A model generated the notes under the pieces. That model searched no databases. It was not told the DNA's origin and saw nothing but the letters and a program-made list of their open reading frames with translations. A program made the position numbers and the translations under genes. From the NCBI RefSeq assembly GCF_014596565.1, contig NZ_NOIN01000007.1, forward strand, positions 186,001 to 250,000: DNA of 64,000 nucleotides, read 5' to 3'. Numbering within the stretch: position 1 is the first letter of the stretch; every line of letters begins with the position of its first letter. This stretch comes from Pseudomonas sp. PSB18 (GTDB lineage: Bacteria; Pseudomonadota; Gammaproteobacteria; Pseudomonadales; Pseudomonadaceae). Shown piece by piece: positions 9,901-18,023 of the stretch.

Positions 9901-10739
9901 TGGCCGAAATTGCCACTGCCGTGCTGCATAACGTCGGCAACATCCTCAACAGCGTGAACGTATCGGCAGAGACGGTCAGCCGCCAGATGCGTGCCTCCAA
10001 AGCCCAAGGGCTGGGCAAGGTGGCCCAACTGTTAAACGAACACGTCAATGACCTGAGCGATTTTCTCACCGGAGACCAAAAAGGAAAGATGCTACCCGGC
10101 TACCTGCTCAAGTTGGCGGAGGTGGTGACAGCGGAGCAGCAGGGCATCATCGAAGAACTCGGGCAGCTCACCAAGGGGATTGACCACATCAAAACCGTTG
10201 TCGCTGCCCAGCAGTCCCATGCCATCGCCGTCAGTGTCGTCGAAGCGGTTCCGGTCCCTGAGTTGATTGACGATGCGTTGCGCATGAGTACCGGATCACT
10301 GGCGCGCCAGGAGGTGACAGTGGTCAAGGACATTACCGACTTGCCCCTGCTGTTACTGGACCGGCATCGGGTACTGCTGATTCTGGTGAACCTGATTCGC
10401 AATGCCAGGCAAGCGTTGGAAGGCGTGAGCGATCGCAGCCCGTGCATCACGTTTGGCGCTTTCCTCGCAGACGGGCCAGTACTGCGGATTACGGTGACCG
10501 ACAACGGCAATGGAATCGGGCCAGAGCACCTGAAGCGGATCTTTACCCATGGGTTCACGACTCGTAAAGACGGTCACGGATTCGGCCTGCATAGCTGCGC
10601 GCTAGCGGCGCAGGAAATGGGCGGCAGCTTGACCGTGCACAGCGACGGCGTCGGTCAGGGCGCAACCTTCATCCTCGATATCCCGCTTGAGGGCACTAAC
10701 GCCAGTGAAGAATCCGAGCCAAAGCGGGCGTACGAGTAG
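6990..10739 (+). CDS. Hybrid sensor histidine kinase with two kinase modules flanking a receiver
   Basis: Inner-membrane signalling protein of 1249 residues. TM1 is about residues 15-37, followed by a long helical periplasmic sensor to about 420, TM2 about 422-444 and HAMP to about 497. A HisKA domain has VSHELRTP with the phospho-acceptor near His562. The first HATPase_c contains the NAIKF and GTGIGLALV boxes. The receiver domain (about 836-955) begins VLVVDDSPEML and has the phospho-acceptor near Asp886 (LSDVMMPELDG). After it comes a second kinase-like core with an H-box-like VLHNVGN near His980 and its own ATPase (NLIRNARQAL, DNGNGIG, HGFGLHSCAL). It is probably co-transcribed with the upstream binding protein. 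The final output regulator is not in the window. Confidence 0.9.
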   Translation: MPIFKSVRDRPIAVRIGLAVAALVFLMLAVSVVNFYGLRGMVRAVDSASHSAEILASVNGATGRVENFIATRDQESLLQAEGLVATAIAGLAAIPAAEAQSLKGSLERLAAAITALRAATLTMDGETENMTAHYGRMREATTLIEQGVADGLKGLDARADEHGARVGNIESAHRILDILRNSEGIIIANVAKSLVSGDGTAVTAARNACAALPPVIEQLREVMETPQEGEILDRLATAVAAASLAVEHLDEAPKLRGTEALRQLAAVGDLVEGLDAILSELDEHLSHDANDIQAATGLLHNAAALSKRFAERVATLEAQTLSFRLAPSAEVAGAVGEILDELSRLSRVLPSAVGLQAEATPLTVSDQIAGYRAAFARFHQASNALSDARDQVRNEARSAGLLVARFAGEARVDALVHKDRGMLATVMAGAVAILLAGAIAWSTSRFVAQPIVALATVMRRLAAGDLNAEIASAGRGDEIGIMTRAVRVFQENAQRIRVLEAEAEAERQQVQASLERMVAERTDTLHQQTEILEVQAVELIQARNQAEAANQAKSDFVATVSHELRTPLTLILAPLEQLSAATSPPADWRVQIDRAQRNALRLMNRVNDILDFSKAEAGKFELCPAPVDLNKAVGVLAEDAAMVAESKGCTLTCSIDPALGTVFVDPRHFEKILLNLVSNAIKFTPSGGTVHLAVTALDGERFELAVHDSGIGIAPDKLPLLFQRFSQIDNSATRQYSGTGIGLALVKDLAELMGGEVGVNSELGRGSCFFVRLPLGDEPNTVPTEVSDGRERSSPGTTITTEQRHLRFDDGRHGSHNDRATAQGANDEQPSEHVAQSRVLVVDDSPEMLSYLSELLHDDYIVATATNGEQAWAVLQQRPIDVILSDVMMPELDGFGLTARIKASAGFAHLPVILLTARGGSEACVSGLESGADDYIAKPFSPLELKARVRAALRMSHVQTELQAKSRQAGMAEIATAVLHNVGNILNSVNVSAETVSRQMRASKAQGLGKVAQLLNEHVNDLSDFLTGDQKGKMLPGYLLKLAEVVTAEQQGIIEELGQLTKGIDHIKTVVAAQQSHAIAVSVVEAVPVPELIDDALRMSTGSLARQEVTVVKDITDLPLLLLDRHRVLLILVNLIRNARQALEGVSDRSPCITFGAFLADGPVLRITVTDNGNGIGPEHLKRIFTHGFTTRKDGHGFGLHSCALAAQEMGGSLTVHSDGVGQGATFILDIPLEGTNASEESEPKRAYE

Positions 10740-10751
10740 GGCAAAGGGGTT

Positions 10752-11627
10752 CTATCCATTCAGAACCAGCGCCATGTCCGGGTATCTATCACACAGGAAA
10801 TCGACAAATGCGCGCACCTTGGGCGCAGCAAGGCGCCTGGAGGTATGCAAGATCCACAGCGCTGGCTCCACACCCGATACGGTGCCCCATTGAACCAACT
10901 CGCCACGCGCTAGCGGACCCCATGCTATGGACTGTGGGATGAGTGCCGCACCGCCACCGGCGATGGCTGCATCGCGGACCATCAGGAACGACGAAAAGCG
11001 CAGTTTCGGGATCGGCTCCAGGATCAGTTGTCCTGCGTCGAGATTCCACTGGGTGGGCTGAAAAGTCGTCGTGACGATGCCGGGCACGGATCTGATTGCG
11101 CCGGGCGCCGGCTTGGGGATTCCAGGTGCAGCCACGACCACCAGCCGGTCCTTGGCGAAACACCGTCCGACCAGATTGCTGTCCGGGCTCGGGTTGATCC
11201 GGATGGCGACGTCGAACTGTTCTTCCACAAGGTCCACTGCGCGGTCTTCCGCCGTGACTTCAATCTCGATTTCCGGGTAGGCCGCGCAGAACTCGGCGCC
11301 AATGCGCCCCATTGCAAGCTGGGAGAACAGGACCGGGGCGGCTACCCGCAAGTGCCCTCGGGGTGTCGAAACGCCTTCGCGTGCCGCCGTCATGGCTTCG
11401 GAGACTTCGTTCAGCAGGCCCTCCGTTCGCGACATCAGACTCTCGCCGGCTTCGGTCAGCTTCAGGCCGCGGGCACTGCGCTCGATCAGCCTCACACCCA
11501 GTTGCTCTTCAAGATCGCTGATGCGTCGCGACAAGGTGGCTTTGGAAATGCCGCTCGCACGGCTTGCCTTTCCCAGGCCCCCATTGGTTGCGACAAGGAT
11601 GAAGTCGGTCAGTGAGTTCAGGTTCAT
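10752..11627 (-). CDS. LysR-family transcriptional regulator
   Basis: LysR regulator of 291 residues, starting MNLNSLTDFILVA. The winged helix-turn-helix occupies about residues 4-62 (GLGKASRASGISKATLSRRI) and the substrate-binding domain about 88-290. It diverges from an NmrA-like oxidoreductase gene about 120 bp away, the usual arrangement for a regulator and its target. It converges with the hybrid kinase gene, with a gap of only 12 bp. The effector is unknown. Confidence 0.9.
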   Translation of the reverse strand: MNLNSLTDFILVATNGGLGKASRASGISKATLSRRISDLEEQLGVRLIERSARGLKLTEAGESLMSRTEGLLNEVSEAMTAAREGVSTPRGHLRVAAPVLFSQLAMGRIGAEFCAAYPEIEIEVTAEDRAVDLVEEQFDVAIRINPSPDSNLVGRCFAKDRLVVVAAPGIPKPAPGAIRSVPGIVTTTFQPTQWNLDAGQLILEPIPKLRFSSFLMVRDAAIAGGGAALIPQSIAWGPLARGELVQWGTVSGVEPALWILHTSRRLAAPKVRAFVDFLCDRYPDMALVLNG

Positions 11628-11750
11628 GGTGTTCCATATATGAAACGAGGTATCTGGATTTTGTGGTCTTTGTTTCTTGAGTGCAACGGAATACTTTCTC
11701 TTCGTCGTCATCTCAATGACCCGTCCAGATATTCACGCAGGAGATTCAAA

Positions 11751-12620
11751 ATGAGCATTCTCGTTGTTGGTGCCACTGGCACTGTTGGTTCACTCGTTAC
11801 CCAAGGGCTTGCCAGCGCGGGCGCTGAAGTCAAGGCCCTGGTGCGCCAGCCGGGCAAGCGCGACTTCCCGGCGGGTGTCACTGAAGTCGTCGCTGACCTC
11901 ACCGACGTCGTCTCGATGCGCGCCGCGCTGGCGTCGGTGCGTACGCTGTTTCTGCTCAACGCCGTGACGCCCGATGAGGTGACCCAAGCGCTCATCACGC
12001 TGAACCTCGCTCGGGAGGCTGGCATCGAGCGCATCGTCTACCTGTCGGTGATTCATGCAGACACGTTCACCCATGTTCCGCACTTCACCGGCAAGCACAC
12101 GGTTGAACGCATGATCGAAAGCCTCGACATCCCCGCGACCATCCTGCGTCCGGCTTACTTCATGCAAAACGAACTCATGGTCCTGCAGACGATTCAGGAC
12201 TACTCGGTATACCCGATGCCAATCGGCTCGGCGGGCGCTGCGATGATCGATGCCCGTGATATCGCTGATGTGGCCGTCGCAGAGCTGCTGCGACGCGACA
12301 AGGCACCTTCTGCCCTGGATCGGGTGACGCTGGAGTTGGTCGGGCCCCAGGTATTGACCGGTGCCTCCGTGGCGAAGATCTGGAGTTCAACCCTGGGGCG
12401 TGACATCGCCTACGGCGGTGATGATGTAGCGGCCTTCGAGGCACAATTGGCTGCGTACGGTCCCAGCTGGTTGGCGTATGACATGCGCCTGATGATGGAG
12501 GGTATCCAGACGCTTGGCATGCAAGCGGCCGAAGGCACCGTGGAGCGGTTGCAGGCTCTCATTGGACATCCCCTGCGTACTTATGAAGCCTTCGTGCGCG
12601 AGGCGGTTGCCGGGGTGTAG
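11751..12620 (+). CDS. NmrA-like NAD(P)-binding oxidoreductase / atypical SDR
   Basis: Cytoplasmic protein of 289 residues beginning with a Rossmann motif (ILVVGATGTVGS). The body matches the NmrA/NAD(P)H azoreductase-like atypical short-chain dehydrogenases, with ERIVYLSV, ATILRPAYFMQN and MIDARDIADVAV. Many such proteins act as quinone or azo reductases or redox sensors. The YxxxK catalytic pair of classical SDRs is not obvious. AGGAG lies 8 bp before the ATG. It is divergent from the LysR gene, which probably controls it. The substrate is unknown. Confidence 0.8.
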   Translation: MSILVVGATGTVGSLVTQGLASAGAEVKALVRQPGKRDFPAGVTEVVADLTDVVSMRAALASVRTLFLLNAVTPDEVTQALITLNLAREAGIERIVYLSVIHADTFTHVPHFTGKHTVERMIESLDIPATILRPAYFMQNELMVLQTIQDYSVYPMPIGSAGAAMIDARDIADVAVAELLRRDKAPSALDRVTLELVGPQVLTGASVAKIWSSTLGRDIAYGGDDVAAFEAQLAAYGPSWLAYDMRLMMEGIQTLGMQAAEGTVERLQALIGHPLRTYEAFVREAVAGV

Positions 12621-12702
12621 GTCGACTTCCTGATTGCACGAGACTTGGACAGCAGCACCGGTCATAGCCGTTTTGAAGCGGAATGACCGGGCGCTTTGCG
12701 GA

Positions 12703-14010
12703 CTATTTTTCCGCCAGCGATGCCTTCCTTCCCGCCTTTTCGTGCTTCATCGCGGCGATTTCACGTTCGCAGGCTTCGACATCGAACGAGTTGTCCCACT
12801 TGGCAATGGCGAGGGTGCCGATGCCATTGCCGATCAGGTTGGTCACGGCCCGCGCTTCGTTGAGGAACCGGTCGATGCCCAGGAGCAATACCAGGCCCAC
12901 CAGAGGAATGGAGTGGATGGTCGTGAGCGTTGCAGCCAACGTCACAAACCCCGCACCCGCCACACCAGCCGAGCCTTTTGAGGTCAGCAGGAATACGCCC
13001 AGCAGAATCATCTGATCCATGAAGGTCAATGGCGTGTTGGTTGCCTGGGCGATGAAAATGGCTGCCATGGTGAGATAGATACAGGTGCCGTCGGCATTGA
13101 AGGTGTATCCAGTAGGCAGCACCATGCCCACCACCGATTTTTTGCAGCCAAGCTTTTCCAGCTTCACCATCATTCGTGGCAGCACAGCTTCGGTTGAGCA
13201 GGTGCCAAGCGTGATGAAAATTTCATCCTTGAAATAGCGCAGGAACTGTATCAGCGGCATGCCCGACCATCTGGCCACTGCACCCAGCACGACTACGATG
13301 AAAATCAAGGTGGTGATGTAGAGCGCCAGCAGCAACTGGCCCAGTGACAGCAAGGTGCCGATTCCGTATTTGCCGATAGTGAATGCCATGCCGGCGCCGG
13401 CACCGATCGGGGCCAGGCGCATGACCATTGCGACGACCTTGAACAGGCCCTGCAGGAACAGATCGATGGTGTTGATCAACGGCTTGCTGGTTTCGCCCAT
13501 TTGAACCAGGGCAACACCCATCAGAACCGAAAGCAGGATGACCTGAAGCATGACGCCATTGGAGAATGCGCCAATGAAGGTCTGGGGGATGATGTTGAGA
13601 AAGAATTCGATGATGCCGCCTTGCTCATTGGCGGCCTGGCTGTACTTGTTGATAGCACTGGCATCAAGCGCGTTGGCGTTGATGTTCATCCCTACGCCAG
13701 GCTTGACGACGTTGACCACGATCAGGCCGATGACCAAGGCGATGGTTGAAAGAATCTCGAAGTAGATCAACGCTTTTACGCCAATGCGCCCGACCTCTTT
13801 GATACTGCCCATCTTCGCGATACCCACGACGACCGTACCGAAAATAATGGGGGCCAAGAGCATTTTGATCAGTTTGATGAAGCCATCGGCAAAGGGTTGG
13901 AGCTTGGCGCCGATATCAGGCACGAAGTAGCCGATTGCTGCACCGATCACGATGCCGATCAGCACTTGCACATACAGCTGGCCATACCAGCGGGACTTGG
14001 ACATTTCCAC
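12703..14010 (-). CDS. dctA: Dicarboxylate:cation symporter, DctA/GltP family
   Basis: Inner-membrane symporter of 435 residues (DAACS family) with about eight hydrophobic helices plus re-entrant loops. The family signatures TSKGSAGVAGAGFVTLAATL and the NADGTCIYLTMAAIF stretch are present. A GTG start at 14010 is taken because GAGG lies 7 bp upstream; an ATG six bases further in is the alternative. It lies next to a D-tartrate dehydratase on the same strand with a gap of about 100 bp, so it may import D-tartrate in preference to, or as well as, succinate, fumarate or malate. Whether this is the main dctA of the genome or a paralogue cannot be told here. Confidence 0.85.
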   Translation of the reverse strand: MEMSKSRWYGQLYVQVLIGIVIGAAIGYFVPDIGAKLQPFADGFIKLIKMLLAPIIFGTVVVGIAKMGSIKEVGRIGVKALIYFEILSTIALVIGLIVVNVVKPGVGMNINANALDASAINKYSQAANEQGGIIEFFLNIIPQTFIGAFSNGVMLQVILLSVLMGVALVQMGETSKPLINTIDLFLQGLFKVVAMVMRLAPIGAGAGMAFTIGKYGIGTLLSLGQLLLALYITTLIFIVVVLGAVARWSGMPLIQFLRYFKDEIFITLGTCSTEAVLPRMMVKLEKLGCKKSVVGMVLPTGYTFNADGTCIYLTMAAIFIAQATNTPLTFMDQMILLGVFLLTSKGSAGVAGAGFVTLAATLTTIHSIPLVGLVLLLGIDRFLNEARAVTNLIGNGIGTLAIAKWDNSFDVEACEREIAAMKHEKAGRKASLAEK

Positions 14011-14113
14011 GGAAGCACCTCATTTTATTGTTGTGATGGGGCAGGTGGTGTAGCGTCGGTGGGGGACGCCTGAATTCGCGGCCTCGTCCAACGAGGCCGC
14101 AGATCGAGGGTGA

Positions 14114-15283
14114 TCAGCCTTCGCCCAACGCGCGCATGACGGCATACAAGGCAGACTTGGCTTCGAAGCCAACCCCTGGAATGTCCGGCAGGCCAACGTA
14201 GCCATTCTCGACGCGGATGCCGTCAGCGAAGCCGCCGAAAGGCTGGAATACATCCGGATACGATTCGTTGCCGCCCAGGTGCAGGCCGGCGGCGATGTTC
14301 AGGGACATCTGGTGACCGCCGTGAGGAACCACGCGGCGCGAGGACCAGCCCATTTCCTCCATCACCTTCAGGGTGCGCATGTACTCCACAAGCCCGTAGG
14401 ACAGCGCGCAATCGAACTGCAGGTAGTCGCGATCAGGGCGCATGCCGCCATGGCGCAGAAGATTGCGGGCATCCTGGTGGGAGAACAGGTTCTCCCCGGT
14501 CGCCATTGGCAGTTCATAGTGATTGGCAAGCTCGGCCTGCAGCGCATAGTCCAGCGGATCGCCCACCTCTTCGTACCAGAAGAGGTTGTACTTCTTGATG
14601 GCTTCAGCGTACGCAATACCGGTCTGAAGATCGAAACGACCGTTGGCATCGACCGCCAGGCGACGACCGTCGCCTACCACTTCAAGCACTGCTTCGATGC
14701 GACGAATATCTTCGTCCAGCGGCACCGCACCAATCTTCATCTTGACGACGTCGTAGCCACGGTCCAGATAGCTCTGCATTTCTGCCTTGAGTTTGGTTTG
14801 ATCCTTGCCTGGGTAGTAGTAGCCGCCCGCTGCGTAGACCCAGACCTTGTCATCTGCCACGCCGCCACGGTAACGGTCGGCCAGCAGGCGATACAGCGGT
14901 TTGCCTTCAATCTTGGCGACCGCATCCCATACCGCCATGTCGAGGGTGCCGACGGCGACGGAGCGCTCACCGTGCCCCCCTGGCTTTTCGTTGGTCATCA
15001 GGGTTTTCCAGATGGCGAACGGGTCCAGGTTGTTGTTTTCATGGTCGACGAGGGAGTCGGGATCCGCTTCTGTGACACGCGCCAGGAAGCGATCACGCAT
15101 CAGTGCGCCTTGACCGTAGCGGCCGTTGGAGTTGAAGCCGTAACCGATGACGGGTTTGCCGTCGCGAATCACATCCGTGATGACAGCGACGACCGAGCAG
15201 GTCATTTTCGAGAAGTCGATGTAGGCGTTGGCAATCGGAGAGGCAATGGACACTGTTTGTTCACGGATGTCGACGATACGCAT
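14114..15283 (-). CDS. tarD: D(-)-tartrate dehydratase, enolase superfamily
   Basis: Cytoplasmic dehydratase of 389 residues that would convert D-tartrate to oxaloacetate. The sequence closely follows the D-tartrate dehydratase characterised from Bradyrhizobium, with shared stretches YGFNSNGRYGQG, NEKPGGHGERSVAVGT, YAAGGYYYPGK and LFWYEEVGDPLDYALQ. Enolase-superfamily residues are visible: the KMK base near residue 182, Mg ligands in DANGRF (about 213), YEEVGDP (about 239) and TGENLF (about 265), and the catalytic His in PHGGHQMS (about 320). It is followed by the DctA-type carrier and is divergent from a LysR gene, forming a compact D-tartrate module. Confidence 0.9.
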   Translation of the reverse strand: MRIVDIREQTVSIASPIANAYIDFSKMTCSVVAVITDVIRDGKPVIGYGFNSNGRYGQGALMRDRFLARVTEADPDSLVDHENNNLDPFAIWKTLMTNEKPGGHGERSVAVGTLDMAVWDAVAKIEGKPLYRLLADRYRGGVADDKVWVYAAGGYYYPGKDQTKLKAEMQSYLDRGYDVVKMKIGAVPLDEDIRRIEAVLEVVGDGRRLAVDANGRFDLQTGIAYAEAIKKYNLFWYEEVGDPLDYALQAELANHYELPMATGENLFSHQDARNLLRHGGMRPDRDYLQFDCALSYGLVEYMRTLKVMEEMGWSSRRVVPHGGHQMSLNIAAGLHLGGNESYPDVFQPFGGFADGIRVENGYVGLPDIPGVGFEAKSALYAVMRALGEG

Positions 15284-15382
15284 GACGGGTTCCTCTTGTT
15301 ATGTGTGAGGCCACGTTATGCTTTGCGACATCACCCGCCCAATGCTATTAATGCCGCACCCTATGCACAGGAGGCATGGCCC

Positions 15383-16276
15383 TTGGAACTCGTCTGGCTC
15401 GAAGATCTTTCAGCACTGGCGGAGTACGGCAGCTTCGTCCGCGCGGCTGAAGCACGCCATGTGACTCAGCCGGCCTTTAGCCGCAGAGTCCGTTCACTGG
15501 AGAACTGGATGGGGGTGGAGTTGTTCGTGCGCACACCACAAGGCGCCACCCTGACTGACGCAGGCAGACAGATTCTGCCCAGTGCACAGGAAGCGGCCAG
15601 GCAGCTGTATCGAATGCGCAACGAGGCGCAAGAGGTCGCTGGAATGGCAGCCAGGTCGCTGCAATTCGCGGCCACTCACTCGCTGTCGTTTACCTTTTTC
15701 CCCAAGTGGCTTCGAAGCTCGGAAAATGGCGCCCCAATTGAGGCCGTGAAGCTGCATTCAGACAGCATGGCTGCCTGTGAGCAGATGCTGATACATGGTC
15801 AGGTTCAGTTTCTGCTCTGCCATCGCCATCCCGACGTTCCGCCTTTACTGGCGCCTGATCAGTTCATCAGCAAGAAGATCGGAGAGGACGTTCTCGTGCC
15901 TCTCGCAAGTGCTTCCGCTGATTTCGGTACCTCGCCTGCGGCGTTGCCATACCTCGCTTACACCCATGAGTCCGGACTGGGGCGCATCGTTGCCCACAGA
16001 CTGCGTGGCAAGGAAGACTACCTTCACCTCAAGCCACTTTTCAGCAGTCATCTTGCAGCGGTGCTCATGTCCATGGCCTTGGAAAGCAAAGGTGTGGCGT
16101 GGTTGCCCAAGAGCCTCACCGAGCAGGAAATCCTGGATGGGCGCTTGGTCAGAGCGCTCGACGAAAGCTGGGATATACCCCTGGAAATTCACCTCACCCG
16201 CCCAAAAGCGACTCTCAGTCAGGCAGCCGAAGATTTCTGGGGAAGGGCGGGTAGGGATCCGCAGCCGTCCAGATGA
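15383..16276 (+). CDS. LysR-family regulator of the D-tartrate module (TTG start)
   Basis: LysR regulator of 297 residues. The reading frame is open far upstream, but the helix-turn-helix domain begins at LELVWLEDLSALAEYGSFVR. The only start that fits is TTG at 15383, with a strong GGAGG 8 bp upstream at 15370-15374. The ATG at 15376 is out of frame. The HTH covers about residues 5-62 (FVRAAEARHVTQPAFSRRV) and the effector domain about 90-290. Divergence from the tarD-dctA genes suggests it controls them in response to tartrate. Confidence 0.85.
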   Translation: MELVWLEDLSALAEYGSFVRAAEARHVTQPAFSRRVRSLENWMGVELFVRTPQGATLTDAGRQILPSAQEAARQLYRMRNEAQEVAGMAARSLQFAATHSLSFTFFPKWLRSSENGAPIEAVKLHSDSMAACEQMLIHGQVQFLLCHRHPDVPPLLAPDQFISKKIGEDVLVPLASASADFGTSPAALPYLAYTHESGLGRIVAHRLRGKEDYLHLKPLFSSHLAAVLMSMALESKGVAWLPKSLTEQEILDGRLVRALDESWDIPLEIHLTRPKATLSQAAEDFWGRAGRDPQPSR

Positions 16277-16296
16277 AGTGTTGCGTTGCTTTGGGT

Positions 16297-16350
16297 TCAG
16301 AGACTATCCGGATCCCCGAAGAACATTTTTGTCAGGGCTCTGGGACGGTG
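16297..16350 (-). other. Orphan lysR 3' tail, candidate attachment-site copy A
   Basis: Read on the minus strand this stretch encodes RALTKMFFGDPDSL followed by TGA, the same tail as the intact LysR gene at 43374 (MFFGDPESL-stop), with no LysR body upstream. The base changes relative to the other two copies are mainly synonymous. This fits a displaced 3' end left by integration of an element into a lysR gene. The DNA continues to resemble copy B at 27.1 kb for a further ten or so bases outside the coding tail. Confidence 0.55.
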
Positions 16351-16411
16351 TTTTTAGCTTGAGTAAAATGTTGATATGGCCACTGCACACCTCTGCTCAG
16401 CGATTCAAATA

Positions 16412-16438
16412 GAGGGCTGTCTCTTTGTGACAGCCCTC
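16412..16438 (-). terminator. Hairpin downstream of the amino-acid permease gene
   Basis: Perfect 10-bp stem GAGGGCTGTC/GACAGCCCTC with a 7-base loop, starting 26 bp beyond the permease stop. On the minus strand it is followed only by a weak T-containing stretch, so it could be a terminator or an mRNA-stabilising hairpin. Confidence 0.6.
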
Positions 16439-16464
16439 CAGCGCAGAGGCCCCGTTAGAGCAGT

Positions 16465-17880
16465 TCAACCGAATTGACTTGCCGATTCAACTGCGGTTTC
16501 AGGCTTCCTCCTACGTGTTAACTGATAAGCAATTGCCAGCCATATGAACCACCCCGGCATGACCAGCAGGGCAACGCGGGTGTCAGGTCTTAATGCCAGC
16601 AGGCAGAGAACGAAGCCCAGAAAAGCCATTGAGAACCATGCCATCGGGACGCCGCCTGGCATCTTGTAAGCAGATTTGGCATGAAGCTCAGGACGCTTTT
16701 TGCGATAGGCAATGTAAGACGCGAGGATGGTCGACCAAGTGAAGATCACCAGAATCGCTGATACGGTGGAAACGATGGTGAATGCCGTCATGACTTCCGG
16801 AACGATGAACAGCACGAGCACACCCAGCAGCATCAATAGTGTAGTGAAGGCCAGGCTCAGCAGAGGCACGCTGTTGCCCGATAGTCGCCGAAAAATACCC
16901 GGAGCATTGTCTTGATTCGCCAGCCCGAACAGCATACGGCTGGAAGAGAATACGCCACTGTTGGCCGATGAGGCCGCCGAGGTCAGCACCACGAAGTTGA
17001 CGATACCGGCCGCTGCGGGGAACCCGGCGACGAGGAACAGTTCGACAAAAGGGCTTTTGACGGGGGAAACCTGTTGCCACGATGTCACGGCAATAATGCA
17101 GCTCAGCGCGAGGACGTAGAACAGGATGATCCGCAGCGGAATGGAGTTGATGGCTTTGGGCAGGGTCTTCTCCGGCGAGCGGGTTTCAGCGGCGGCGGTG
17201 CCGATCAGCTCGGTGCCGGCGAAGGAGAAGATCGCCATCTGAAATCCGGCGAAGAAGCCAAGTAAGCCGTTAGGGAAAGCCGCCTGTTTGTCCACCAGGT
17301 GACTCAGGGACGCGGTGACGCCACTGGGGGAGACGAAGGAGCTGGCAATCAGCACGGTGCTGACGCCGATCAGGGTAACGACGGCAATGATCTTGATGAT
17401 CGCGAACCAGAACTCCACCTCACCGAACAGCTTGACCGTGAGCACGTTCAAGGCGAACAGTGTCGCCAGCATGCCGACGGCGGGTATCCACGCCGGCACA
17501 TCAGGGAACCAGTACTGGAAGAATCCGCCGACCACGACGGCGTCGCCGATCACCGCTACGCTCCAGCTCAGCCAGTACGACCAGCCGAGAAAGAACGCCG
17601 CGCGCGGGCCGAGGTAGGCACCGGCGAAGTCGGCAAAGGTTTTGAAGTTGAGGTTGGACAGGAGCATTTCGCCCATGGCACGCATGACGAAAAACACGAA
17701 CAGACCGATGATCATGTAGATGAGGATGATCGACGTCCCGGAGAGGGCGATAATCTTCCCGGAGCCCATGAACAGGCCGGTCCCGATGGCACCGCCCATG
17801 GCCATTAACTGGATGTGACGATTGCTGAGCGTGCGCTGCAGCGCGGGCTGTTCAAGCAGCCCGGAAGGGTTCGATTTCAT
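16465..17880 (-). CDS. Amino-acid permease, AAT family (APC superfamily)
   Basis: Inner-membrane amino-acid:proton symporter of 471 residues with about twelve hydrophobic helices. The N-terminal RTLSNRHIQLMAMGGAIGTGLFMGSG is the standard opening of the AAT group (CycA, AroP, ProY). The body (GWSYWLSWSVAVIGD, FAGTELIGTAAAET) is closest in feel to CycA-like D-serine/D-alanine/glycine carriers, but specificity should not be assumed. It follows an ornithine cyclodeaminase and a deacetylase-fold amidohydrolase on the same strand, so the likely cargo is an amino acid or acetylated diamine used by those enzymes. Confidence 0.88.
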   Translation of the reverse strand: MKSNPSGLLEQPALQRTLSNRHIQLMAMGGAIGTGLFMGSGKIIALSGTSIILIYMIIGLFVFFVMRAMGEMLLSNLNFKTFADFAGAYLGPRAAFFLGWSYWLSWSVAVIGDAVVVGGFFQYWFPDVPAWIPAVGMLATLFALNVLTVKLFGEVEFWFAIIKIIAVVTLIGVSTVLIASSFVSPSGVTASLSHLVDKQAAFPNGLLGFFAGFQMAIFSFAGTELIGTAAAETRSPEKTLPKAINSIPLRIILFYVLALSCIIAVTSWQQVSPVKSPFVELFLVAGFPAAAGIVNFVVLTSAASSANSGVFSSSRMLFGLANQDNAPGIFRRLSGNSVPLLSLAFTTLLMLLGVLVLFIVPEVMTAFTIVSTVSAILVIFTWSTILASYIAYRKKRPELHAKSAYKMPGGVPMAWFSMAFLGFVLCLLALRPDTRVALLVMPGWFIWLAIAYQLTRRRKPETAVESASQFG

Positions 17881-18023
17881 TGCAAAACCTCTTGATTTTA
17901 TGTTTTTGAGTTTTGGCAGAAAGTAGATGACGAGCGTTCTTGTTAGAGAGGCAGCGGCTAATCAAAACGATGCCTGGAGGGTGAATGGCCCCTCGCCAAG
18001 TGGCGAAGGGCGGTCATCACCGA

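Noticed and set aside
14279..15382. N-terminal half of a long frame fused to the LysR at 15383
   Set aside because: This part is antisense to tarD and has no family features; the LysR domain and a GGAGG site define the TTG start.
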